In this document: piece after piece, positions 1-52,100 of the stretch
Position numbering within the stretch: the first letter of the stretch is position 1
Layout of the letters: each line of letters opens with the position of its first letter
Origin: Anisus vortex
Taxonomy: Eukaryota; Mollusca; Gastropoda; Planorbidae
DNA: 64,000 bases
Reading direction: 5' to 3'
Assembly: GCA_949126835.1 (NCBI GenBank)
Contig: OX421508.1
Location: forward strand, 18,295,098 to 18,359,097
Made by a program: the position numbers and the translations under genes
The notes under the pieces: model-generated
The model's database searches: none
What the model was told of the DNA's origin: nothing
What the model saw: the letters and a program-made list of their open reading frames with translations, nothing else

Positions 1-192
1 TCTTATTCGTATTTTATATAACATATAATCAATGTTTTTCTAATTTAATAATATTTATGGATTGAGTACAATTTTTTTTAAATTCCAGTTTGGTGTCAAG
101 TGACTTTACTGTCCTACTTATAAACCATCACAATTAGGATAAGGCTTCCATAACTTCAAAGAATTCTTCCCCAACTTTTACCATAATAAAAT

Positions 193-377
193 ACATACAC
201 AGACAAAGAGACAGATACACACACAGACACAGACACAGAGACAGATACACACACAGACACAGATACACACACAGAAACAGAGACAGATACACAAACAGAT
301 ACAGACACAGACACAGAGACAGATACACACACAGACACAGAGACAGATACACACACAGACACAGAGACAGATACACA
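193..377. repeat. (ACAGAC/ACAGAT)n microsatellite
   Basis: Degenerate hexamer array built from ACAGAC, ACAGAG and ACACAC units. Its open frames in several registers are a composition effect. It abuts the SINE copy that starts near 384. Confidence 0.9.
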
Positions 378-383
378 CTTGCA

Positions 384-652
384 GTCCCCCGTCGGAACAA
401 TTTGATTCATAGGGCCGGTGAAGCAGCTTTCACCAGTTTATGTGAGCACGGCATACTAGGTGATTGTGTGGCCAGCACTATGCACAGCCGCCTTTACTTT
501 ACCCCGACTAAGGTCAGGTACCTATCAGAGCTGGGTAGACTCAGGGACACCGGCCAGACCCGGAGAACAAAAAATTCCTAGCTTTCACCAGGATTCGAAC
601 CTAGGATCTTCGGTACGCCAGACGAACGCGCTGCCACTCGGTCACCTTCCCC
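384..652 (-). mobile_element. tRNA-derived SINE, near full length
   Basis: Read on the minus strand it starts with a tRNA-like head: an A-box-like run (TGACCGAGTGGCAGCGCG) and a B box (GGTTCGAATCC). A body follows that contains the conserved stretches AGCTCTGATAGGTACCTGAC and GGTGAAAGC, and it ends at the family tail near 384. The same sequence recurs at least ten more times in the window. Confidence 0.88.
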
Positions 653-900
653 AATATGCTAAGATAGACATAAAACATAAGGATACAAATGGCAGAACGA
701 ATGCATATAAAGTCTAGTTCTTCTCGAGTAGTATCTGGGCATGGAACGGGTTGCCTGAACAAAACAGGAAAACCAACCAAAATGAACAAATTTTAAAACA
801 TTCCTATATAAAGAGGCAACTAAACTCAAACCATGGCACGGCCACTGGGACCCAAGCACTACGGCTAGATAATCTCAGCATTATCTGCAATGTTCGAATT
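653..900 (+). mobile_element. 3'-end fragment of a non-LTR retrotransposon (diverged)
   Basis: It carries the diverged reverse-transcriptase C-terminus also found at 7487-7818, 24766-25128 and 38035-38341. The recognisable core, around 735-800, reads like W-x-G-L-P-E-Q-x-R-K-T. It is truncated at the 5' end and decayed. Confidence 0.7.
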
Positions 901-1293
901 AGCGAATTACCCTCTTGCCGACAATTACCACATTTCTTTACTCTAGCCTTCATTCATGTTGTCCGTTCCATGACTGTTGAATATTTTACACTCATCCAAA
1001 TAGTTTTAACCACACAATAAATTTACCAATTTTTTTTCCGTTACGTTGAGCCATCCACACTATTCATACTTCAAGTAAATTGAATTCTTTGCCATGCACA
1101 AACATAATATCTCGATGATTTAAATTCATAGCCATTCACAGATACCTAAATTAGGCTTTCCTGTTTGTTATTCTCATTCATTGCAATCCCCATACTACTC
1201 ATACCATAGTTAATGACGGTCTGCATCATATAGCAGAATAATTTACTTCTCTTTGGGAGGTCGGTCTTACATGATACTTTGTCTGCTCACCAG
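901..1293. other. Intron sequence with no recognised element
   Basis: AT-rich, without convincing ORFs or repeats. It ends in the splice acceptor of the first exon seen (CTGCTCACCAG, ending at 1293). The upstream exons of the receptor gene lie outside the window. Confidence 0.6.
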
Positions 1294-41814
<40,521 letters not shown>

Positions 41815-43039
41815 AGTACACTCCACCAGCACGCCACACATCCGGGGCATTAATTCAATCTGTCCTCTAAATATGGGCCAGACAAACAATATAAACAAAA
41901 TTTCGTAATTGAAGTATTTCAATGCCTTTACGTTCTCTATACTATCTAGGAACAATGGTAGTTTTGGTAAAACTTGCTTATCGCTTTTGATCAATGTTCC
42001 ATATATCGATGCTTTATAGTTCCAATATAGCCGCAGACCTCTCAAGAAAATTATAGTATATTTGGACTGCGATATTTCCCAAATTAATTTTGTGTGTGTG
42101 GTATATTACAAACGCAATAATTTCGAACGTCCTGCGTAAATTCACATTGAAAACATTCTTTGTAAAATGGCATTTGTTGTTATTTTAGTGAGTGTGTATG
42201 GCCATGAAAACCATAAATTCAAATTGTTTCTCAATTTTCATCCTCCATGTTTTCAGTAAAAGAAATGAGGGGTTTAAGTATTTTGACAGAACACTATTAT
42301 TTCATATTTCTTACAGCATGAGGACTTGTGGATTTAATACACAGTTTATGAAATATCACAGAATATATAGATGTAGATTAAAAACTGAAAAAAAGAATTA
42401 CAACAACAAACATTAATAATTACATACAAATATTTGAACAGATAACTTTTATAAATATATATTTTTGCGTATTTTTTAAAGATATTTTTGAAAACTAATA
42501 TTTTCCAAGGATGTACTTTATTAAAATTTTCAAATATAACATTACTGTAAGCCCAATTGAGCAATGTTTCTTTACACGTTTACCTCCCCTCCTCCACCAA
42601 AAACAATAGGGCCGGCTCATGATACCGGCAACGTGTGGTCTCATTCGAGCGCCATCCAAGGATCTGCCAAGAAAACTAAAAAAGGAAACTTATTTTTTTT
42701 CAATCGGACTTGGTAAAATTTGAATGATCTAATGGCTAGACAAAAATATTCCTAATTACTGGCTGTTAAAGATACTTTCTTTTATATTGTTATTTTTTTT
42801 TTAAAAAGAGAGAAAATAAATAATCTATATTTTTCTTATTGCTTTACGTTATGTCCTGAGTTTGTTTTCAATCAAATTGAAAAGGGTGGTTTGAAATTTG
42901 GCTTGCATGGATCACCGACAACCGTCAGCTCTGCTCTTGTCTATGCTTCTTTTTTCAGTGTAATAGTAGACAATGCTGGTCATTTGTGTTTGTTCTTAAA
43001 TCTGGTACTTGTGTCTGTGTTATATTGAATCGGTGTTTT

Positions 43040-43265
43040 CTTTGTGGTCTGTGGTCTGTTCATAGATGGTCCAGTGGTCTGTGGTTTAACCTCCACATAT
43101 GGTCCAGTGGTCTGTGGTTTAACCTTCATAGATGGACCAGTTGTATGTGGTTTAACCTCCATAGATGGTCTGTGGTTTAATCTCCATAGATGGTCCAGTG
43201 GTCTGTGGTTTAACCCCCAAAGATGGTCCAGTGGTCTGTGGTTTAACCTCCAAAGATGGTCCAGT
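43040..43265. repeat. 33-bp minisatellite in the 3' UTR, about 7 copies
   Basis: Unit contains GATGGTCCAGTGGTCTGTGG and TTTAACCTCCATA, with shortened and substituted copies. Confidence 0.9.
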
Positions 43266-44428
43266 ATTAAGTATAAATGTCGTGCTATGATCATTTCTAT
43301 TCCCATAGATTATTCATTACTTCTTATGAATGTAACGATATAATAATATTGTCTAACCCTATAGCTTGTCTAGTACTGAGTTTTGAATTTCATGGTCTAA
43401 TCATTTCCAGAAACAAAGATTATATCAGTATTGCGTGTAATTATATTTGTTCTTATCTATATGATATTGTTCAGTACTGTATTGAAATGTTATTTCATGA
43501 TCTTTAAAAAAACAGCATCGAAATTTTTTAAATAAATATTTTTTTACATTTTTTTTTTACAATCACGAATAACTATATATTTATAACATTACCATTCCTG
43601 TTTTTTTTTTGTCAGATAAATAAAAATAACATCTGCTTTGTAAATAAATGTATTCAAATTAATTTGATAAGAACTGACAACCTTGGATATCGGGACAATG
43701 ATTACTGTAATCTGTGAAGACCACCAAGAGACAACAATATATACAGAAAATTGAACAGTAAACCTAACAGCCCTATAGTAGGAGCAGTTCATTGTTGACT
43801 TAAATATTCTTGGCATATATATAATTTTGTTATACGTTGTAATACTTTAAGCGTTTATTTCTATTGATGTATACGTTTATTCTTTACTTTTTTTAAACTT
43901 TGGTACGGAAGAACGAGTGCTTGAAATATACTATGCAACTGTGCAAGTGTTTTTAAGACGTTGGTTTCTGGTTTATGTATATTCTATTCTATCGTTTTCT
44001 TACTTGTATACATATGTATGATGTTATTCCGCTGGCCTATATAATAACATCCTTTATTTTCAAATGCTTCATCACAGATTGTAGATCATAACCAACACGC
44101 AACCTAGTTTATGAAATGCTTCCGGAAACACGTGTTTTCACACAAAACAAAATGTCTGAAAATTATCTTTGGGAAACGTATTTTAAAAAGAAAAAAAAAA
44201 GCAAGAATTTGTTTTTTTAATGAGTTTACCCATATATTTTAATTCATAAATAGATATTCTATTCTATAGGCCTTGAACTATATTTATCAATCCATCATTT
44301 ATAATCCTCTGCTATCATGTTTCATTTGTTTTGGTTTTCGCACAATTTGACTTAATTAAGGAATGTCCCAATCGTTTTTTTTTCTCTAAACGTTGATCGA
44401 TGTACAAAATAATAATTAAAACCTATTC

Positions 44429-44434
44429 AATAAA
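44429..44434 (+). promoter_or_regulatory. Poly(A) signal AATAAA
   Basis: AATAAA followed about 20 nt later by a GT-rich stretch (CGTGTGTTGTG), the arrangement of an animal cleavage and polyadenylation site. Confidence 0.6.
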
Positions 44435-44455
44435 GAAATACAATCCATGCATACG

Positions 44456-47400
44456 TGTGTTGTGATATTGACTTGAAAATATATTTGTGACTATCATGGT
44501 AAACATATTGTAAAAGCCAACTCTCCAACAAAGTACATTTAAAACTCCACCTAAAAGACAGAGAAATCTATGTCTTTATTCTCTATTATCTCTCTATCCT
44601 CTCATTTTTGTTCTCTTTCTCTCACTCCCTCATCAAAAAAAGTAAAAACCTAACTCCAGCATTCAGCGGTATGTACTAGTATGTAGACCAAAGATGCAAA
44701 ATGATATCAAGAAAAACAACTATTAGAAATTGCTTTTCAAGACAAGAACTCATGTTTGAAACGAGGCCTTTTTGGCTGCCAATTTGACAATGATAAGAGT
44801 CTCGGCTGAGAAGTGGAGGTAAACTTCTGCCCACGGTTTGTGGTTTATGTATTCAGTAAGGGAAAACATGCAAGAAATTATGGGTAAAATGCTTGAGATT
44901 GTTAAATACATTTCAAAGTCTACTGGCTGCTGTAATACGATTGTTTATTTATTAGTATATGTATTCCATCAAAGAAGAAAACTTTTAATTCTCTTAAATT
45001 TATTTTGAAATTGATTTAAAATATCTCTTGATCGTTAGAGCGTCAACAGACATCATAATAATGGATCCTTCAACGTAGATTCCATAAGACATAAAAATAT
45101 ACTTGTGCTCGTGTTTTCATGAGTGTCTTTTTCATACGGAGGTTATTGTTTTATATACCAACTTTACGTGCTTTAAGTCTAGTCCTGCAATTTGATATAT
45201 TTTTAAAACTATGTTGTGTTAATGGCTTCTCCTAAATACTCCAGGCAGCCCGTTCCAATGCCAAAATATATATTAAGCATGAGTTGTTTTGTTGGTGTGT
45301 GTTTTTGTGTGTGTGGAAAGAACATAACTGTTCTCTAAGATGTGTGTTTTACAATCTTTAATTAGTTTTAAGACAAATATAAATATATTTTTTAAGTTCA
45401 TGTTACATAGGAAAATTACAAAACGCAAAGGCAAATACAAAGAGTAAACTGTGCAGATCAAAATCATTCGTATTTAGGGTAAGCAAAAAAAAAAAGAAAA
45501 AATGTAATGAGAAATCATCCAAAGTATCCTTTACTTTCAAATATCTGATGGTGGCGTCTTTAAATTCGCCTAGTACTTGTAAGCAATAATAATCATATAA
45601 GCAATAGTTTTAACTTCATAATATACGATAACATAATCTTAAAATCACACTTTATATGAATGTTTCAATTATTATTATGATCATAGAATTAGGAATCACG
45701 AGACACGGATGTGACATGATAGGTTGGCCTATGTTACTAAATCTTACTTTAAAGCTTGAAACTAATCAAGCCCTTCTGCTGTTTCAAGTCTTATAAATAT
45801 ATTTTAAACACAAGCCTTATAAATATTAGTTCAGACCAATACTGGCGCGTAGTTAAAATTAGCTTCATTCAATTCTTGAACTAATTTATATACAACAAAC
45901 AACAACAACGAAGCTTATTTATCAAAAACCCGATGAAAAGTTCTAATAATAGCTCTTTCGTGACGCTATTGGTGATCGAGTCTTCAGTTTAACCCTTTTA
46001 ATACCAACACTAAGACATTGTTCCCAGTTTAACTCTTTCAATACCAGCAAGAAGTCAGTGTTCCCAGTTTAACTCTTTCAATACCAACACCAAGTTAGTG
46101 TTCCCTGAAAATGTCACGTGACTTGCTCAAATTGAACCGTTGAAATTTCAGTCGGCGTCTCGCCTGTCCCCCACATTAGGACTGAGTCATAACTGGACTC
46201 TACAGCTGCCGGAATGGACACCAAGGGAAAAAGAAATAGCAAAACAACAAGGGAAAGGTCAAAGTATGTTGAAATGTTTGACCCAATTTTTAGCCTGTTT
46301 GTGGTTTGACATCTTCAGGCACTTCTAAAAAAGGATAGATCCCCTATAGCGCCACAATGTGGTGGTTTAAAATTTATCAAAGGTTTTCTTTTCAATCTAA
46401 TCTCGGAAAAACTATAAAAATAGAAACTAAATACTTGTGTTTACTCTTTCGAAAGGCTTATCCAGATGGTTCAAGTTTGACTTTGAGCGTGTTGGAGTTT
46501 ATTAAATGTCAAAGACTTTGCCCTTGCATTCCACTAAGAAAAAATCAAATGCTAGAGTTCAGTTATCCATTTATATTAAACTCAGTTTTAAATATTTTAT
46601 AGATTATCAATTGGACCATTACAAGTTGTATCTTAGCCATAATCATTTACCTATTAAAATGCAAGAATTCGATCAAAATGCTCGGTGATTAGTATATTAT
46701 TTAGATTACATTTGCTAGAGATTACATTATTTAGATAACTGTCGTTAGAGATGAGAGCATTTAGAGTTCACTTGGTGAAGATTAAAACTGTATGCCTTTG
46801 ATATTTATACTTAAGGTTTGTTGTAAATAATTCCAGCGCCTTTGAAAATATTTCTCCGAATATTTTAGCAACTCGGTTACCTCCTTCAACCACCTACATG
46901 TGTTGTTATTTAAGTAAGGGAGAGCACCTAATCTCTACAACCCTAGAAGTCAATCTCCCGCGGTTGCTTCCGTTTAGCTATTTAAAAAAATGGGACTGGC
47001 ATTTTTAGTATTTTTTATTCTTTTATTTTTATTTGTCCACTTCTCGAGGAAGTCATCTGTTTTTGTGTCGTCTGTTTTGGCAAGGTAATAGTTGATTCAA
47101 ATTACCGTTCTTTTTTTCTTTTCCACCAAGTAATGTCTTCCAAAAAAAACAACAACAACAAAAAAACTGTCCAGACAATAATTCTAAGGTACCATTTCCC
47201 TAAAAGTATAAATACCCCCACCCCCATCACAAATTGAACAAAACAAAGAAAACTTAAAGACAACGTTTGGGTAGGAGTATGAGGCGCACCCAAAATTTTA
47301 TTTTGTTTTCATATAAAAGGAATGACATTTTCGACTTTAATTTTCAGTGTTAGACGCTTTCAGGTTGTCGGAACCTTGCTGGAAACGTTTTTCAGAAGTG

Positions 47401-48849
47401 TCACATCAGGTCAGAGTTTATTTGGAAAATGGTCACATTAATGATTTAAAACCTTGGCAATTTATATTAAAATTAAATATTTCTTAGCTGCAAATTTGAT
47501 TAAAAAAAACAACAACTTTTTTTTAAAACTAAGCTATAAACTAAACTTTAATCTTTCTATTAGTGCCTCGTTCAAATTGAACTTGAGTAATTATGACCAT
47601 TGATATTAAAAGATAAAAAGTTATATGACTAATTTATTGATGACTGATTTTAATAGTTTGTTGGCTCTGGAGTTTTAAACCTTTTCTCTAAATTTTCTTT
47701 TCTAAATTAATGTATTTCTTAAATTTAAAATGTATATCTTTTTATTTTTTATAATGTACATTATAAGAATAATAATTTTGTGTTTAATGTATTAGTTATA
47801 TTTATACTCTTTATTATTTTTTTAAAAAGTGTATACATAGTTTTTTTATTTATTGTTTATATGCCTTTATATAAACTAGAATTAGATACGCCACTTTATC
47901 TATGTCAATACAGCTTGCTGCTTTGAATATTTGCATAGTCTTGCTCATTTAAATGTTGGTAAAATATGTTCTTAAATCAAGAGGTGTCCAATTCAAACAT
48001 TACGGGCCCTAGTGCTAAACCCACATGCATATGAACATTTTTTTAAATTAGAGAATATAAAAAAACATTGTGAAAACAAAGAAGTCAAATGCAAAATGAT
48101 AATAGAATTTGTCAAATTCACTAAAGAAGTGTTGTCTTTTTAAGTTATCAAAACATTTTCCCAACAAGGCATCCGCCAATATTTAATATCTACCTGTCTG
48201 GAACTGGCACTGCTGCAGACTTGCCAAAATATTATGAGTCGAGGGAGGAATTCTCTTCCCATTTTCTGTAACGGAAACTGGAATGAGCGAAAATCTAAGT
48301 AGACCATTGAAGTGATATTTAGACATGGTCAGGTTGTCCCATAGAGGCGCTAAGCCCTCTAAAGATTTAGTACCAACCCATTCTTATAATCTATATATAA
48401 TTATAAACATTTAAAAGAAAAGAAAACTATAGCCCATAAAATACAATTTGATTCAATGCAACGAAACTTAACTTACACTGAGATGATACACATTTTTTGT
48501 TGCTGAATAGTTCCACTTTGTATATTTGAAACATTTTTTGTTGCTGAATATTTCCACTTTGTATATTTGAAACATTTTCTCCAACCATTTTATATTGCAA
48601 TAAGATTTTTTTGTTTGTAACTCAACATGGGTTTGTGGTTTATGGCTACTCACCGTTACCATTTGCTGCATTGCAACATACATACCACGGAATTGAGTAA
48701 ATATTCTGTAGTGCCTCCCACCTTCCATTTTCATTTATTTATGCTCTAAGTACAGGCTTATGTCCCGTTATGGTCGATCTAGCTATGCAAACAGATACTA
48801 GAATGATTAAAACACAAGTTCTCTGTTCCCATGTTATGCAAAATGTAAC
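44456..48849. other. Intergenic region, mostly featureless
   Basis: AT-rich. One 41-bp repeat (45984-46105) and a few short ORFs without motifs. It probably contains the promoter and 5' untranslated exon(s) of gene 2, which I cannot place. Confidence 0.5.
45984..46105. repeat. 41-bp tandem repeat, three copies
   Basis: Unit contains CAGTTTAACTCTTTCAATAC and GTTAGTGTTCCC, with substitutions between copies. Confidence 0.85.
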
Positions 48850-48996
48850 GAGAACTAAACTGTCTTTAACCCGTTGTTTCCCTACAGACAAATGAAGCGA
48901 GAACTAAACTGTCTTTAACCTGTTGTTTCCCTACAGACAAATGAAGCGAGAACTAAACTGTCTTTAACCTGTTGTTTCCCTACAGACAAATGAAGC
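48850..48996 (+). repeat. 49-bp tandem repeat carrying a 3' splice site and ATG, three copies
   Basis: Copies start at 48850, 48899 and 48948. Each holds a branch-point-like AACTAAAC, a T-rich tract, CCTACAG, then ACAAATGAAGC. The third copy's CAG (48983-48985) and ATG (48990) lead into the signal-peptide exon. In copies 1 and 2 the ATG opens an 8-codon frame ending in TAA (48892-48918 and 48941-48967). The copies differ at one base. Confidence 0.96.
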
Positions 48997-49105
48997 ACTT
49001 GTGGAATTTCCTGCGTCTCTCGATGGTCATCTTGGCACTCAACATTCTGACGGTGAATGGAGTTTGTCAGAAAAGAGAAATTTTTGGGGAGCTGTCTATA
49101 CCAGG
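48990..49105 (+). CDS. Gene 2 coding exon 1 (signal peptide)
   Basis: Residues 1-39, start codon to phase 2. The ATG is the third of three tandem ATGs and the only one opening a long frame. Donor CCAGG|GTAGGT; reading on gives TAG at once, so splicing here is required. Confidence 0.8.
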
Positions 49106-52100
49106 GTAGGTAGGCCGCGGTGTCTATACCAGGATAGGTAGGCCGCGGTTTCTATACCAGGGTAGATAGGCCGCGGGAAGCTGTTTTTAACGGGTAGGTA
49201 AGTCAGGCAGTGTGGGTTTTCTATGACATGAAAGTAGGTCGCGGAGAACTGTTTATATCACGGTAGTTGGACCGCCCTTTTGTAAAAATAAATAGTATGA
49301 GCTTTAAAGAAAGATCAAAAGACTGACCGAAAGAAAAAAAAGTAAAGTACCCGTCGGACTGAATTGACCCATAGGTCCGGTGACGCAGCGTTCACCAATT
49401 TCTGTGGCTACGGCATACAAGGTGATTGTGTGGCCAGTACAATGCACAGCCGCCTTTACTTTACCCCAACTAAATCAGGTACCCATCAGAGCTGGGCAGA
49501 CTCAGGGGCACCCTCAAGTCCCGGGAAAAAATCCTAGCCTGCATCAGGATTCGAACCCAGAACTTTCGGATCGCCAGTCGAACGCGCGTGCCCCTCGAAA
49601 GCAAAAAGAAATGGTCACAAGTTATTCTAATGATCAATGTGTGAAACAATACCAATCATTTGTGTATACATTTATTTTAATAAAGGGGAAATTGACATGA
49701 AATAACTTTCTGCTAATGAGATTTATTTGTGTATTGCTTAACTATGTTGTAGCTTTCCCCCGTTTTTTTTCCAGACACCATTCTCTGCCTGTGCGATACA
49801 ACGTCTGCGTAGACAGTACAACGATATCCCCAGAGCCCAGCATGACTAGAACCGGGTGAGTAGATCTTGTCATTGGGACAAAACTAATGAACTAAACTTG
49901 ATAAAATACTTTCTACTATCTGGAAGTAATGGATGGTCTAGTTAAAATATTATGCAAATCAATGAAAACAGAAGTAGACTTTAAATGCATTCACCACATT
50001 GGAAACGATAAGAAAGTTTTATATTTGTTCTGCTCTTGAACTTTTTTTAAAACACATTAAAGATATATTTAAATCGTGCAATAACACTAAAGGTCTATTT
50101 AAATCTTGCAAAAACACTAAAGCTATATTTAAATCTTGCAAAAAACACTAAAGCTATATTTAAATCTTGCAATAACACTAAAGCTATATTTAAATCTTGC
50201 AAAAACACTAAAGCTATATTTAAATCTTGCAAAAACACTAAAGGTCTTTTTAAATCTTGCACTAACATTAGATCTCTATTTAAATCTTGCAAGAACACTA
50301 AAGCTATATTTAAATCTTGCAAGAACACTAAAACTCTATTTAAATATTGCTAAAACACTAAATCTCTATCTAAATCTATCGTGTTATTTTTTCTTATTCC
50401 TATACGAAGGACATTTTATTTATTATTTGCTCGAAAACCTATACTTTTTTACAAATGGTCTCATACGATACCTATCCTCACTATACTAGTTTTTACTATG
50501 ACCAGATGGACAGAGCTGCTACAGGGTGACGGGGGGAGGTGGAGCCGGAATCTCCTGCAGGTCATACTCTAGCCCGGGACCTATTTGTTATATGAGAAAT
50601 ACAAACATATGAGAGTATGCTTCAGATATACTAAAAATAGTTATCTAAGATTGCTGTTAAAATGACTCTGTTCATTTCAAAATATAATAATATGATAATT
50701 GACTTGGTTTTAACAGTTAAGGCAGATGACTAGATAACTTGAGATAGAGACAGACTGTTCGTATTTCTTGATATAACTTCTTACTCGGAACATTAACACA
50801 AAAAAATAAGCTAACACAAAAGCACATTTGAAATCAGTTTAATAACATAATTACGTATTGTTGTTTTTAAAACAGTGGATTCAAGGAGTGTTCAAGTTTA
50901 ATTCATTGCATACAGCTCATTCGTACAACTTGATTTCATCAATGCAGATCGGAGTTGGCTGAAAATCAACTACCGGTATAACTTCTAAACAGAAAACTTG
51001 GTCCAAATAGAAAGAATGCTAGGGAACAACCAATAATACATTATAACACATCTCATCTATGCATATATCTGTAACTATTCCAGACAGACAAGGACAATGG
51101 AATCTGAGACTTCTCCGGGAAGGACAAAGTCACTCGCTGGGACTTATAATCACATGACCTAAATTTGTTTATCGATTCTAGGATTATCCTGGTCCACCTA
51201 AATCTATCCGCTTTGATTAATAAATACACAGGACGTGTGGAAGAAAAACAAGAGACAAGGGACATAAGCAAAACAAAATAACGAGACAAGAACTACATAG
51301 AGAAACAGAGTACAGTCCCAGTGATTCTCAAAGGGGTCATCGTTTGATAGATTATAGATCCCATGCTGAACTTTTAGTTTTGAAAACGGGAATGGTTGGC
51401 GCACTTTTGATTTAGTAATGCACAGAACAGGTCGATTATTGTATAATTGTATAATTTTATTGTTGCATTAATATTTTAATTTCAACTTTACCAAAATTTA
51501 ATATCCATTACCAGTGATGAATGGCCAGTCAAACGGTACGTTAATCGGATTAGATACGTAGTAATCATACAAACTGTGCAGTTAATGTAATGTTTAAAAA
51601 TGTACATATAATTTATTATATCATATAATAATAATGTAATCATCAACTATCTTTACAGTTAGATCATTGCAAAGTTTATACATTGTAAGCCTTCACTCTT
51701 TTCTAAAAGAAAAATAAGAAACATAATAAATATATTAGCGTAGAGTAATCGGGTTGATTATTTCCCTTTAATTTAAATACAGTTTCCAAATTTGATTCAA
51801 TAGTGATACCTAACAATGTAATATAACTAATATTGCTGACTAATTATTATTTATTTATACAAATCCAGCATTATCGTATATAATTTACGTTAAACATTTG
51901 TAAATAAATTTTAATATTTCCTGCATTTTTTGTTTGTCCATATAAGGAGTTTCTGTTTTTACCAATAATTACAGTAATACTAGTCGATACGTTTCTTATA
52001 TTTATTAAAGTAATAAAATAAATAAATTTGTTTAAAATTAATTACTTGTTTTTATGTTTAATTAACGAAGAGGAGCATAAAAACTCTTTTGTATGCAATT

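Larger units (their letters stand above)
41815..44455 (+). other. Probable 3' UTR of the LRP-like gene
   Basis: AT-rich, without exons or mobile elements. Holds a 33-bp tandem repeat at 43040-43265. The extent is inferred from the poly(A) signal at 44429; nearer signals (for example near 42815 and 43527) could also be used. Confidence 0.55.

Noticed and set aside
1279..1293. Start of the receptor at or before 1279 as the ORF suggests
   Set aside because: The frame continues upstream only through intron sequence; CAG at 1291-1293 is a good acceptor and the protein needs two earlier blades.
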